DNA of 64,000 bases from Bryum argenteum (Eukaryota; Streptophyta; Bryopsida; Bryales; Bryaceae): positions 11,052,648-11,116,647 of the forward strand of contig CM073329.1 in NCBI GenBank assembly GCA_037043015.1, in the 5' to 3' direction. Position 1 is the stretch's first letter; the number at the start of each line of letters is the position of its first letter. The translations under genes and the position numbers were made by a program. Below are positions 1-10,821 of this stretch, piece by piece. The notes beneath the pieces are model-generated. The model did no database searches and was not told the origin of the DNA. It saw only the letters and a program-made list of their open reading frames with translations.

Positions 1-1
1 C

Positions 2-1179
2 TTTGGTTGTGAAGGTGATGGCTTGAGCATGGACGTGCTCGAGACACTGGTGAAGGTGGCACCCACTGCTGATGAGAAAAAGAAGTTCTTTCTGTTTGAT
101 GGAAGCCTTCAGAGCCTTGGTCCTCCAGATCGCTTCTTTCATGCTATATTGCATGTTCCAAACGCGTTTTCTCGTCTCAGCGCAATGTTGTATCGAGCAC
201 AGTACGAGGAGGAGATGCGTAATGTTCAAAACGCGATCAAAGTCTTAGAGGTAACTTAATGTCATTGGCTTGAATCACGTAAAGCAGAGCTTTTTCCTGT
301 TTATTATTGAATTCATTAATTGTCGTTCAGCTGCTTTCGGGACTGATGTATTCTCTGTGGTGTATGACGCAGTTGGCATGCCAAGAGCTGAAAGGGAGCA
401 AGACTTTCATGAAGCTTCTAGCAGCGGTGTTGAAGGCAGGCAACAGTTTGAACAGGGGCACGTTCCGAGGAGATGCTCAAGCATTCAAACTGGACAATCT
501 CCTGAAACTGGACGATGTGAAAGGAGCTGATGGAAAGACCACGCTGCTACATTTCGTGATAAAGCAAATCATAAGTTCAGAGGAAGCCCGCGCTGCAAGG
601 CTGAACAACTCGGATACTCCGACCACTCCAGCAACTCCACAATCACCAAACGAGACTCTATTTGAAGCTGCCATTGCGAGAAACCAGATCGAGAGGATGA
701 ATAACGAAGAATCCAGGAAGATGGGCATGGAAATGATTTTGAGCTTACCAGTGGAGATGTCGAATGTTCGAAAAGTAGGTGGGTTAGATGCTTCATCGTT
801 GAAGTCGGCGATTCAGAAGCTAGTGAATGGATTGCACGGAATCAAAGCGCAGGTGACTAGTGGGCGCTTCAATGCTACGGAAGGGGGAGAATGTAAAGTC
901 AAAGACAGTTCTCTAGATCTCTCAGGTGATTCTTTTCAGGGGGCGATGGAGAAGTTCGTGTCTGAAGCAGAAGCTAATGTGGCGACTGCGGAGGAAGACT
1001 TCAAACGGGCATTTGACTCTGTCAAGAAGGTTAGTGTCTACTTCTATGGTGACGCTGCTTCCAAAGATTTCGATTCACAACCTTTCAAGGTATTTTTTGT
1101 TGTTCGAGAATTCTTAGGCATATTAGAACGTACTTGCAAAGATGTAATGCAACCTAGCCCTCCGAACAAAGGGAGGTAG
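2..1179 (+). CDS. Formin, C-terminal part of FH2 domain (5' end outside window)
   Basis: Formins nucleate and processively elongate actin filaments through the FH2 domain. Two exons are visible: 2-250 and 331-1179, joined in phase across an 80-bp intron (donor gag|gtaact, acceptor gttcag|ctg). Exon 1 reads through LETLVKVAPT, FFLFDGSLQSLGPPDRF and AMLYRAQYEEE. Exon 2 continues with AVLKAGNSLNRGTFRGDAQA, FKLDNLLKLDDVKGADGKTT and LLHFVIKQII, the FH2 lasso/knob core, and ends with FFVVREFLGILERTCKDVM, which matches the end of plant FH2 domains. The stop at 1177-1179 follows soon after FH2. A possible donor (gag|gtaggg) overlaps it, so a further 3' exon cannot be excluded. The FH1 and N-terminal regions lie upstream of the window, so plant class I or II cannot be told. 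Confidence 0.93.
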
Positions 1180-2465
1180 GGAATAGCCTTGTAGCGTAGC
1201 CTGGAACCCTAAGATTACGGCGAGAGTTTCTGCTGCGGCACCCTATTAGTGCTGCTTTGTACTTATATCACCTCTTCCAAAATCCCAATCTGTGAAATTA
1301 TAGATGGGCCATCAATCTTTGACTCATGTGTGCCGTCATCAGTCGAAGCAATAATACGATTGAATTTCCAATTGCTCTCTAGATAGCACAATTGTGGGTT
1401 TTGTGACTTTTCTTCAATGTGTACATCTGCACACCTCGTTTGAATCACATTGTGCGACGAAGAATGAACTTTGATTGCAGGATACTTCAACAAGTTTTTG
1501 GCAAATGCGGGGTCGGTCCCTTGTGTGGGTGCCTATCACCGACCACGCTGACATTGATTTATCACTCGGGTACCGCAAGCTTTCCTCATGCACAATTAAA
1601 ATTATAGGAGAGAACATCATACCAAGCATCCTGACATGCACAAACCTGATGAGGATGTAGCTCTGGAGAAGATTAATATGGTCACAGAAGCCAACGAAGC
1701 TGCGATCAGTAGAAAGCTGCGATCAGTAGAAAACTCCATTAAGTATCCTGCTTTGATTGAACATGCTTGGATAAATGAGGTGCAGGTGTAAGGTAGCGGC
1801 ACCCACTCCCGTGGGTATAAGATAGATTGCAAAGTTGTGTAACAACAATTGAATTTTCAACCAGACAGTCATGAAGGCGAATACCAAACTGAATTTTCAA
1901 CCAGACAGTCATGAAGGCGAATACCAAACAGATAGTATTGTGAGAAAAAATCCAGAAAATTGAAAGATGTTGTACAATCTGGTCACTCAAACTGAAAAGT
2001 ATGCAGGCACTCTTGACTGAGTCAGAGGGGCGCCACTCTTGTGACATGAGGACACACAATGCACGCTAACGTACACCTCAACTCAAGCACCTGGACTACA
2101 GAAAACCGTGCTGAACATGCACCGAAATCCATTCCCAAAAGCCCCTATTCCTGTGTCGAACTGTAGCACAAACAATGAGTCACTAATTTGCATCTAAGTT
2201 TTAGTATACTAAGAACGCCACTGCCGCTGTCTTGCACGACTGATGCCCACCCGCTTTGCACCGAGCTCCCTTTTTCTGATCTCCCTTTTCCGATTTGGGA
2301 GGTACCAGGAACCGTGCTTGTAGGAAGTACCCGGATTGAAGTGCCGCTGTAATATGCGGGAATGGGCACTCTCACAGGAGTGGATGCCGCTACCTTAAGT
2401 AGAGGAAACGAGGTCAGACCTTAATCTTCCATACAGATGTGCTCATTCTATACAGATGGGATTTT
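1180..2465. other. Intergenic, no gene recognised
   Basis: No open frame here resembles a known protein. The stretch follows the formin stop and may include its 3' UTR. Short frames on both strands are unsupported. Two small tandem duplications are present: a 17-bp one at 1699-1732 and the 40-bp one listed separately. Confidence 0.5.
1850..1929. repeat. Perfect 40-bp tandem duplication
   Basis: The 40-base unit beginning tgaattttcaaccagacag occurs twice head to tail (1850-1889 and 1890-1929) without mismatch. This implies a recent replication-slippage or repair duplication in non-coding DNA. Confidence 0.95.
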
Positions 2466-2468
2466 GCC

Positions 2469-2737
2469 ACACTAAATTTGATAATTAGTGTTAGATACAC
2501 TAATTTACATAAACATGTTATAAGTTTTTATTGTTGTTCAATAATTTTACCCACTATATTGGTCAAGATGGGGGTCCTTATATGGTATCTGAATCCATGC
2601 TCTTGGTAAAAAAAAGAAAAAAAGAAAAAAAGAAAAAAAGAAAAAAAGAAAAAAAGAAAAAAAGAAAAAAAGAAAAAAAAAACTTATAGCATTTTCAAAT
2701 CTTATAATAATCTAACACTAATTATCAAATTTAGTGT
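2469..2737. mobile_element. MITE family A, copy 1, with internal poly-purine microsatellite
   Basis: Terminal inverted repeats of about 27 bp: acactaaatttgataatta at the left and its complement at the right. A second copy at 35520-35744 shares the termini and the interior (for example the stretch around ccactatattgg). In this copy the middle is expanded by an (aaaaaaag)n run at about 2608-2681. No coding capacity. The superfamily is not certain; the ends resemble CACTA-type termini. Confidence 0.85.
2608..2681. repeat. (AAAAAAAG)n microsatellite
   Basis: About nine near-perfect 8-base units of seven A and one G, inside MITE A copy 1. Copy 2 has only a short A-rich stretch at the same place, so the array expanded after insertion. 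Confidence 0.95.
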
Positions 2738-2799
2738 AGAGTTAGATGATGTTCCCAGCGGGGAAATTGGAGGAGCCGGGGGATTCAAGCGAATTGCCG

Positions 2800-2958
2800 C
2801 AATTGAGGTGGATTGGTGTGCATTTATAAGCGTCTTGCATTCCCCTTGTCCGGTGGCCATCGGGATATTAGCATTACGAACGGACACTTCATTCACGCCG
2901 GCCCCTTAGAAAGGGACCGGAGTTTCTATCTATCTATCTATCATCTATCTATCTATCG
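2800..2958 (+). mobile_element. SINE-like repeat, 3' tail with (CTAT)n
   Basis: Contains ccccttgtccggtggccatc, then ttcacgccggccccttagaa, then ggaccggagtttc, then a (CTAT)n run. The same tail occurs at 36885-37102, 37500-37642 and (diverged) 38310-38407, and on the minus strand at 42995-43400. This copy is 5' truncated, as expected for retroposons. Confidence 0.7.
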
Positions 2959-3025
2959 TCTTGCATTGTTCTTGGCCGGACACTCGGTGAGGCATCTTTG
3001 AGTAGCTGTCACCTGAATTGCTTAA

Positions 3026-3386
3026 CCCTTAAATGCCCAAGGTGACCCGAAGGGTCACCTTCCAACAGAATCTTCTCTATGGCTCTCACTGTAACAACTT
3101 TTCACTTATATTTTGATGTCAAACTGGTCACCTTCTTGTGATGCATTCAAAAAATGAAATTTTACAATTCAAATCACAATTTGTATGAGTGATTTTGTGC
3201 TTTGAAAGGATTGTAGTAGCGAGGTTGGGGTTGTACATAAGCTTGTAGGAGGTTGCAAGCTCATCATTGATTGGTGCATTCACGATGCACTTGTTCAAAA
3301 AGTGCACTATTCATGATGCCCAAGTCCAAAAGATGCTGTGATCCAATTTTGGGCTGCCCGTTTCACACCCCATGGGCGTTTAAGGG
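3026..3386 (+). mobile_element. TTAA-flanked MITE family K, copy 1
   Basis: 361-bp non-coding element flanked on both sides by TTAA (3022-3025, 3387-3390). Left end cccttaaatgcccaagg and right end catgggcgtttaaggg are imperfect inverted repeats. The interior is shared with copies at 28549, 29661(-), 32894(-), 33259, 33630 and 45912(-). A TTAA target with ends starting CCC is the signature of piggyBac-type transposition. Confidence 0.88.
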
Positions 3387-3506
3387 TTAATTCTTAACCT
3401 ATTGTAATACCTTCAAGATTCTACAATTCGACCTTTTGAATAATGCTTAGATTGAGTTTTATGAGGCTTGAAGTTATTTTTGATAGTCACTTACACTATA
3501 TGGAAT

Positions 3507-3690
3507 GGTGTCCAAAGTGAATGTTGATTGGAATGACATAAGAGATTTATGTCTAAAATGACATAAAATGACATAGAATTTTGTCATTCAAGATACAATT
3601 ATGTTTGAAATGACATATTTTTAATGTCAATTTGGACATAAATGTCTCATGTCATTTTAGACTGATTCTAGTCAACATCTTTGGACGGTG
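3507..3690. repeat. Long imperfect inverted repeat (hairpin MITE-like)
   Basis: The left arm (gtgtccaaagtgaatgttga and onward) is complementary over about 55 bp to the right arm ending catctttggacggtg. The middle is built of repeated atgacat/atgtcat words. Probably a short palindromic transposon remnant. No other copy seen in the window. Confidence 0.65.
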
Positions 3691-3731
3691 TTCCTACCAG
3701 TGTTGCGCAATTCTGCATCAGGGATCTTTAA

Positions 3732-4744
3732 CCCCTCAACGACCCCAATGTTGTTTTTTACATTTTGGATAAATGGCAAAAGCTTTGAAGAGTTACAACT
3801 TCTTTATCTCACGCCATTTCATAACGAAATCACTTGGGTTGAGTCCCAAATCAAGTTCAATGTGTGTGGTGAAAATTGTAGACCCATGCAATGAAGTATA
3901 AATAAATGACATGTATTTTAGTGATGACAACTTTTGGTTTTGGGTTTTCAAACATGGAGCATGTTTCATCATTGCAAGCCAAAAATGTGAAATTAGAGTA
4001 GTTTTTGATGAATTATTTTTACATAATCATGATGTTAAGATGAAATCAATTCTTACAATTTCTGAATCGGAAGACTTTTACTTCAAAATACTTTTGTGAT
4101 GAGATTTGCAATGATGTATGTACCATGAAAAAAATGGAAAACCGGATGATTTTGAGGAGCCTTATCTCCTTCTCTCCTTCATTCATTGTTGGATTTCAAC
4201 TTTGTTATTTAGGATGGATTCCAATTCGAGTCTAGTTTTGTGATAAAAAGCTCAACTAAATCAAGTGTTTTGAAGATAAGGTTTAGAATAGAGTGCAAAG
4301 GGTCTAGTTTTGGACTCATCTCCCTTCATAAATTTTTTGGTAGTTTTCACCATTGCAAGCCTATAATCCGAGCCTAGATATTTATTTTATTTTTACTTTT
4401 ATTTTTTATTTTTTGATGAATCATATTTGTACAAAAGTGCTCTTAAATGAAGCAGATTATATTTCTTGTTGGTGAATTTCATTGTGCAGTAGGTTATCAA
4501 GTAGCATTTTCACTTCAAAGTGAAAATGCTAATACTTTGTAAATTTTTTTTAGTACTAATATGTTACAGCCTCACAATCTATGAAAGCCTCATGACTCCA
4601 AATTTCATATAGAGTACCAAGATTGTACGAGATTCATTACATGATTGTACCGTTGGGATCTAAATAGCTCACCTTTATTTTATCTTAGGCACTTTGAGAA
4701 AACTTCTGTTTCTAAGCTTGAGATCCCCCTTACGCATTTAAGTG
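3732..4744 (-). mobile_element. TTAA-flanked element family I, copy 1
   Basis: About 1 kb, flanked by TTAA (3728-3731 and 4745-4748). Starts cccctcaacgacccc; the other end, acgcatttaagtg before TTAA, is a diverged version of the family terminus. The interior matches in inverted orientation the elements at 17587 and 56689 (shared words such as ttttcacttcaaagtgaaaa and ggattccaattcgagtctag). Short frames inside are not protein genes. Confidence 0.75.
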
Positions 4745-4748
4745 TTAA

Positions 4749-6018
4749 GGGTTGGTTCATTCTTTAAAGATAGTGTAAGTGTTTAAGAAAATAATTGAAG
4801 TTATAATAGAATAAGGTCGTATGTTGAACGACCACACAAAACGAAAAATCGCAAAGTGAGGGCATCCAAGCATGAGGTACTTGTAACTCGTAACTTCAAG
4901 TTTTAATATCCCCATGGTGTATATTTTAGAGAGGAGTTTTGGTACACCCTACTACTTCCACTTCCAAAATTCATATCTGTTTCAAGATAAATCCAAAAAC
5001 CAATTATTGCAAGTCATACAATTTCTTAGAGCATTTGTACCGCAACTACTTTTTTGCCCCTCAAAAGTCATGACAATAATGATAAAGCATTTGCACCACA
5101 ACTACTTTTTTTCCCCTCGAAAACATAGCCCCCATCCATCTCGTGTTGACCCCGCCAACGCTAATTTCGAGGGGCAACTACCCCTCCAAATGGCCTTGGC
5201 CCTCAATAGTCTAAGGGTCCCTCTATACTCAAAAGTTTTCTTCCAAATAATATTTTATATTTTATTTTATGGTGAGCATTGAATTAACTTTCTTGACAAT
5301 TGGGTCTTTGGGAGGCCTATTTTGGAATTGTCACCTTGGGATATGAGTAGATCACGTCAATTTGGAGTTTTTGTGGGTGGAGCTCCTTATTGTTTCCTCC
5401 AAATTTCTGCCTCAATAAATCCCTCCATCACTGTGTTGGAGGGGTTGCTTGGAGGGGCTACGGTGCCGATGCTCTTACATACTTTTGTACATCTTCCAGA
5501 ATTGATATACTTGACTGTGAACCCTTGTGGAGAAATTGTGCCTTCTCATCGCGGACACGTTGTGAGGCGTAATCCCATGTTAGGTGCTTTTCCCTTGTAA
5601 CACGGGAATGACGGGATTAGGAGAATACCATTCGCGGTTTTGAGTTTCATTGCTATTTTGGATAATTTCCGCAGAGGTTTTTGTCGGGCAATCACCTACT
5701 CCTTGGGCGATGTGCCCAATTATCCCTTTCCTCATCAAACTCCGTTTTCCTCATCGGGGAATTATTTGGCGCATTGCCCTTGTCGGAGGTGATTCCCCTA
5801 TACATTCGGAGTGTAATTTCAATGTAATTCTACTCAAGTTTCAAAGTGACCCAAGTCAAAAAGTTCACCAATTTTACAAAGGCACCCTCTAAAAACTACA
5901 GAATTAATCTTTACAATGCCCAAAAAAACTTGGGAGACAAACTTTGGATGTTCCAATATCTTGACTAGTAAACATCCAACAGGCAATTTTTGGAACAATA
6001 ACTAAAAACAGTTTCAAG
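4749..6018. other. Repeat remnants, no gene
   Basis: Two similar blocks (5028-5064 and 5083-5120, agcatttgyaccrcaactac) suggest an old inverted-repeat element. 5826-5965 resembles, in reverse, the interior of the TTAA element at 30174-30731. Frames of 80-122 codons here have no recognisable domain, start context or splice structure. Confidence 0.5.
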
Positions 6019-6481
6019 TACAGTACCCTCCAACAAGTGTTGCAACACACTCTGTTTTTTCACTTAAAACATATCCCATGGCTTGTTTTAGAATGGTGGT
6101 GTTGGCATGATAATCATCACATCTCCATGAGATTTTTTGCATCATGGAAGGTGTTCCAGACACCAAGCATTTTCTAAATATAAAGAGGCATCCATTGCCA
6201 TGTGTCTACCAAAATTGCCATCATGCTTAAAAATCTTGGAAAAGGGTACCCTTCTTAATGTGATCACTTCTTCTCTGGGATATCAGATTTTGAGTATGTT
6301 TGAGCTTGGGAGGGTCCAGAGATACACATACTTGTTTGTAAGTCATCTTGATGGTACACATTTCTTAGAAAAGTTGTGTGCCAGAAGTCCTGTTTGTCAA
6401 ACATATCGTTTCTGTGTTGTTGTTAAAACCTTTTTTATCAAACTTTTTGTGGATGTAAGTGTTGTTTGAGGATTGTACACC

Positions 6482-7501
6482 ATGACAAGGAGTTATGTAT
6501 CAAATGATATACGACACATGATAGTTGGTATGTAGAAAGCTGGCATGTCGGTGAGTGAAATTGGAAACATTGTAGGAAGGCCAAAATCGACTATTTCAAG
6601 GATTCTCAAGCGATTTAGAATTAGTGGCTCTCATTGCCAACAAGTAGATCCGGTAGGCGAAAAACATGAGTGATCGAGATAGGAGAAGGCTCCATAGAGA
6701 TCTTAGTAGTAATCGTCGTGCTCCTCTTGCGGTGTGCGCAGCAATGTGACATCTTCCGTGGGCATGTCAACTTTACGTAAAGAGCTTCATAAGCTTGGTA
6801 TTAACAGTTGCATTGCAGTAAAGAAACCATTCTTGAGTGACATACACAAGGCAAAGAGGTTGGCTTTTGCAAAGGGGCACTTGCATTGGACGATTGACGA
6901 TTGGAATAATCTGATTTGGACCGATGAGTCATCCTTTGAAGTTGGAAAACCATCACGCCAAATTAGGTATGCAGCGAAAAGCATATGAACGCTACAACTA
7001 CAATTGCTTAGCACCTTCATTCAAATCCGGAAGGACTTCAATTATGGTATGGGGTGCTATCACTGGCTCTTCTAAGTCTTATTTGGTGTTAATTCCTCCT
7101 AATGGACGCACTGCCAAAGACTTTGTAGAGATAGTATCTCAAGGAGCATTAGAGCATTATTATTGGTACCATGACCACTATGAGCACCTCATTTTAATGG
7201 AGGATGGTGCTCCGACAGACATGGTAGTATATACAAAAAGATTGGAGACAAAGAACTTGGATTGAAAAAGCTTGAATGGCCACCAAATTCTCCTGACCTT
7301 AATCCTATAGAGAATGTCTGGAAGCAAGTTAAAGATCAAGTGCAACAGAGAAATAGACCACGAAACAAAGACGAAATGTGGACATCAGTCAATCTGGCTT
7401 GGGAGGATATACCTCACGAAAGCATCAAGAAGTTGATTTCAACAATGCCAACCCGGATGAAAGCTGTAATAGCAGCTCAAGGTGGTAGCACTCGATGGTA
7501 G
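6482..7501 (+). pseudogene. Tc1-like transposase, inactivated
   Basis: Transposases of this type cut and paste DNA at TA sites with a DDE/D active site. Residues are recognisable in three frames: an N-terminal helix-turn-helix (KAGMSVSEIGNIVGRPKST), then IWTDESSFEVG (first D), IMVWGAI, LILMEDGAPTD (second D), and SPDLNPIENVWKQVKD (final E), ending at a stop at 7499-7501. The second D and the final E are 104 bases apart, close to the DD34E spacing of Tc1. Lesions: in-frame stops near 6532 and 6672, a stop near 6748, and frame changes near 6960 and 7260. Wording around the final E resembles fungal Tc1 copies, but origin needs phylogeny. Certainly non-functional. Confidence 0.92.
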
Positions 7502-7638
7502 TAGGTGTTCCATTTTACTGTAGAATATTTGTTAGTGAGTAAGACATATTGTAAACTTCATATCATATTAGGCTTCTATACTACTATAGCTTTGTAATGG
7601 TACCTTATTTGACTTTATTTGATCAAATTTTGATTTAA

Positions 7639-8065
7639 CCCCTAAACGCCCAAGGGGGGGTAAAGCTCCTAACAATTGGTAATAATGCTGATTTTTTCAA
7701 AACTGCGTAAAAACAAATCAAAGATGAAAATGGAAAATCCAACCGTAGGATCTTCTTTAGAGCATGGCAATTAGTATGACCACCAAGTTGCATGCCATTT
7801 GGAGGTATGGATTTCAAGATCCATGCAAAAAAGGGGTGAAGATCACACCACCAAAACTTTCATGAAAAATCTCTTTCGCCCACTCTCACAAATTGAGGAT
7901 CAAGGTTTTTACTATTTATCCAAGGAGGGAGTAGAGTAAACCCACCGAGGAGTTGAGCAAAAAAAACGGCGGATGAAAAATCGATGGGATGAAAGCGGGG
8001 TTGTGCACCAAAGACGGAGCCTCACATCCAAAATGTCGAAAAACGACACCGTGGGCGCTTAAGGG
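7639..8065 (+). mobile_element. TTAA-flanked MITE nested in the Tc1 element
   Basis: 427 bp between TTAA at 7635-7638 and 8066-8069. Ends cccctaaacgcccaag and gtgggcgcttaaggg are inverted repeats of the TTAA superfamily. The interior differs from family K, and near its right end it has aaatgtcgaaaaacgacac, also seen at the family I right end. It inserted after the Tc1 copy. Confidence 0.88.
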
Positions 8066-8468
8066 TTAATATATGAGTTTGATTTCCTTAGCCTAGAATA
8101 TGAATGAATGGAAACTATGAAAATACTTTAGAGCCACATAGAGGAGAATTTTACCCACATAGTATGCATCTTTGTAATACCAAGAATGTAAACAATGATA
8201 TATCCTATAGATTGGTGCAATCAAATTTTAAAAAATCATCATATATATTTCTCAGTTAATTTTTTTTGAAATTAAGTGAAAAAGATAAAATAATTCATCA
8301 AAAATAGAGATTTTGTTTTTTAACATTGACATTTTATGAACACGTGAAGGGTCCATAACACAAAAGATTTAATAGGATAAATTTGATAAAATCCTCCCAT
8401 TTTGAAAATGAATTAGAGAATTTCAAGAGTTCACAAAATGGTTGCAAGACTTGTTGGAGGGTACTGTA

Positions 8469-9404
8469 CAGTGGGGTACAGAAATAATTCGAACTGAATT
8501 TGAAGGCAGTTTTTGAAAAAACTTCGAAATGTGCCTACATACTCAAAAATGATCGGAATTGCAATCCGTAAAGGGCGTTGGAACCACGTCAGAGTGTTTT
8601 ACACTATCATGGCAAAAAATTGCTTCTTTTTTGTGCAATTGTTCAAAGAACTAAAACTCTACATGTTCCATCCACAATTGACCACTGTCGCTTTGTGCTT
8701 TAATTACAATGTTCATTTTCACTTGCAAAATTGATATGAGTGCCATAAGTTGTTCTTTAGATACTTGAGCTCATTGTTGAATGTTCAAAAATACTTGCTC
8801 CCTCTAAACTTTTGAGTTGGTGTAGTTTTGTGATAAATTTCCAATCAACACTTAAGATGTGAAATTGAACTTTGATTTAAACTCGGCGAGAATGCTAAAA
8901 GAATTTGAGTTTGGCAATGAGCTTATGAAAGTAAGCACCCTAACTTTATCAAACCATCCTTTAAGTCCTTGTAGGAAATTTCTAGTGGTGTGAATGGCTT
9001 CACAAAGCTTTGAGAAAAATTGACTAGTCACAAGCACATTCTAAGACATTCCTCCTACCCAAGAAACAAACAAGGAACATATCAATGATTCAATAAGCAT
9101 GAGCTCAAGTATCTAAAGAACAACTTATGGCACTCATATCAATTTTGCAAGTGAAAATGAACATTGTAATTGAAGCACAAAGCGACAGTGGTCAATTGTG
9201 GATGGAACATGTAGAGTTTTAGTTCTTTGAACAATTGCACAAAAAAGAAGCAATTTTTTGCCATGATAGTGTAAAACACTCTGACGTGGTTCCAACGCCC
9301 TTTACGGATTGCAATTCCGATCATTTTTGAGTATGTAGGCACATTTCGAAGTTTTTTCAAAAACTGCCTTCAAATTCAGTTTGAATTATTTCTGTACCCC
9401 ACTG
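8469..9404. mobile_element. Foldback element with 306-bp inverted arms and Tc1/mariner-type ends
   Basis: Left arm 8469-8774 and right arm 9099-9404 are complementary over 306 bp with about two mismatches seen; the spacer is 324 bp. Ends read cagtggggtacagaaataat, flanked by TA on both sides (8467-8468, 9405-9406), as in Tc1/mariner elements. Both arms carry the same 73-codon open frame, which is a palindrome consequence and not a gene. No transposase. Confidence 0.93.
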
Positions 9405-9729
9405 TACAACAGAAACTCAATTGAGGGGTAAGAGCATTCAAGAGCCAAAAGTTGGCTTTTTTGTCTCCAGGATAGAAGGGGGCCCATACTCTATACGCAG
9501 GAATGTTATGGGCATGTTTGGGGAGTCCAAACCCATAGGTCCATGAGAAACAATTAAAAAGGGAGCTTTTGGATCATAACAAAAGTTGTGAGTAATAATT
9601 TTAAGCAAACTGGAACTTTCAAAATATTGATCTTCACTTTTGTTACGTCATTTTGCAAAGGGTGACGCATATTTTGCAAAGGGTGACGCATATTAAGCTG
9701 ACGCCCATTAGTGGCCCATCCTATGCAGG

Positions 9730-9883
9730 GTTGTCTTATTAGACAAAATTCCTATTCATTTGTCATACACAATTTAGATGAGGTGTACATCTAAGAAGTT
9801 TTCAATGTATCAAATAATTCAAATGTACATCTCATTTAAATTTTGTTTGACAAATGAATAGGAATTTTGTCTGATAAGACAAC
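9730..9883. mobile_element. Palindromic MITE family F, copy 1
   Basis: 154 bp starting gttgtcttattagacaaaat and ending with its near-perfect complement; arms about 40 bp. Related copies lie at 15711-15815 and 13516-13660. Non-coding. Confidence 0.85.
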
Positions 9884-10716
9884 ACTGATCCTATGTATGG
9901 AGAAAACTTTTGGACTAGAATACACTAGCAGAAAAGTGTCCTCAATACACCAAGCACTACACCCACCTTGGGTGCAGAATACCACTTTGGCATATACTCA
10001 TGTGGTGTACTCAGGGCAGTTTTCTACTACACAAGAGTTGTTAATTAGTGTAACAAACAATAATTGTGAACCGGAACACTAAAAACGTTTTTTTCTTTTC
10101 AAATTTGAATGCTACGTTCTCAAATTTAATGCAAAAGTTCTATCTAAATTTTGGTATTTTATACATGTCTATTTTATACATGGGTATCTAAGTTTTATTT
10201 TATACATGTTCATGTACAAGTTGGCTACTAGATCCTACAGTTACATGTTCAAAGTTTGTAGGGATGACTGTTTGACTGTTTTCGAGGCTGCTCACGTTTA
10301 CTAGGGGTTAAACGCTGCTCGTAGGGGGTATAGTAGTTGATGAAGTTTCGTTGCATGCTGCTGATGCCGGTGGTCTCCGCGAATTCTCACAACAAGAGAA
10401 TTGGGGCGCGACAAGCGGAAGATGTTCCCCGACGATCTGAGCATCGATTCCTCGTTTTGCTTTAATTTAACGACTCTGTTTGTGTCCCCACCTTATCCTT
10501 GAGCTTGCGTTCCATGCGCCCAGCTCATTGCAGGATGTTCCCCGGTTTGTGTACCCCATAATCTATCCACAAGTCGTTACTAGCAATTGCCATTTGGCAG
10601 ACATTCTTCGGAAGGAAGAACATGCTGCCACTGGACACTTGGAACTGCGAAAAGTAGGCGATTGCGAACTCAGACCTCCCTGGTCTCACTCTGATCACAT
10701 CGTCTATTAAGCTCCG
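9884..10716. other. Intergenic, upstream of the 10822 gene
   Basis: No gene recognised. GC content rises from about 10290 onward as the downstream gene is approached, so part of 10290-10720 is probably its promoter. Short frames (9867-10082, 10480-10710) lack support. Confidence 0.5.
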
Positions 10717-10733
10717 ACATATATACATATAAA
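10717..10733 (+). promoter_or_regulatory. Candidate TATA region
   Basis: acatatatacatataaac lies about 90-105 bp before the ATG at 10822, a plausible TATA box position with a short leader. The leader ends in a GT run and ttgcag directly before the start, so a 5' UTR intron acceptor is also possible. Confidence 0.4.
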
Positions 10734-10821
10734 CCGTGCAGGAAAAAGGCAGCGTAGAATCAACGGGAAGGAATCAATCATTGTCAGTTTTATAGAGAGT
10801 GTGTGTGTGTGTTGCAGCTAG

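Larger units (their letters stand above)
6021..8466 (+). mobile_element. Tc1-like DNA transposon, complete ends, decayed
   Basis: Terminal inverted repeats of about 26 bp with one mismatch: cagtaccctccaacaagtg at 6021 and its complement ending at 8466. TA dinucleotides lie outside both ends (6019-6020, 8467-8468), the hallmark of Tc1/mariner insertion. The element holds a broken transposase at 6482-7501 and a later TTAA MITE at 7639-8065; without the latter it is about 2.0 kb. Its right TA is shared with the foldback element starting at 8469. Confidence 0.92.

Noticed and set aside
2925-2958. (CTAT)n run as an independent microsatellite or CRISPR-like array
   Set aside because: It recurs at the same place at the end of a dispersed element, so it is that element's tail. 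No spacer-repeat pattern exists anywhere in the window.
8513-9360. Two open frames of 73 codons with the same translation on opposite strands
   Set aside because: They lie in the two arms of the foldback element and follow from its palindrome. No domain and no start context.
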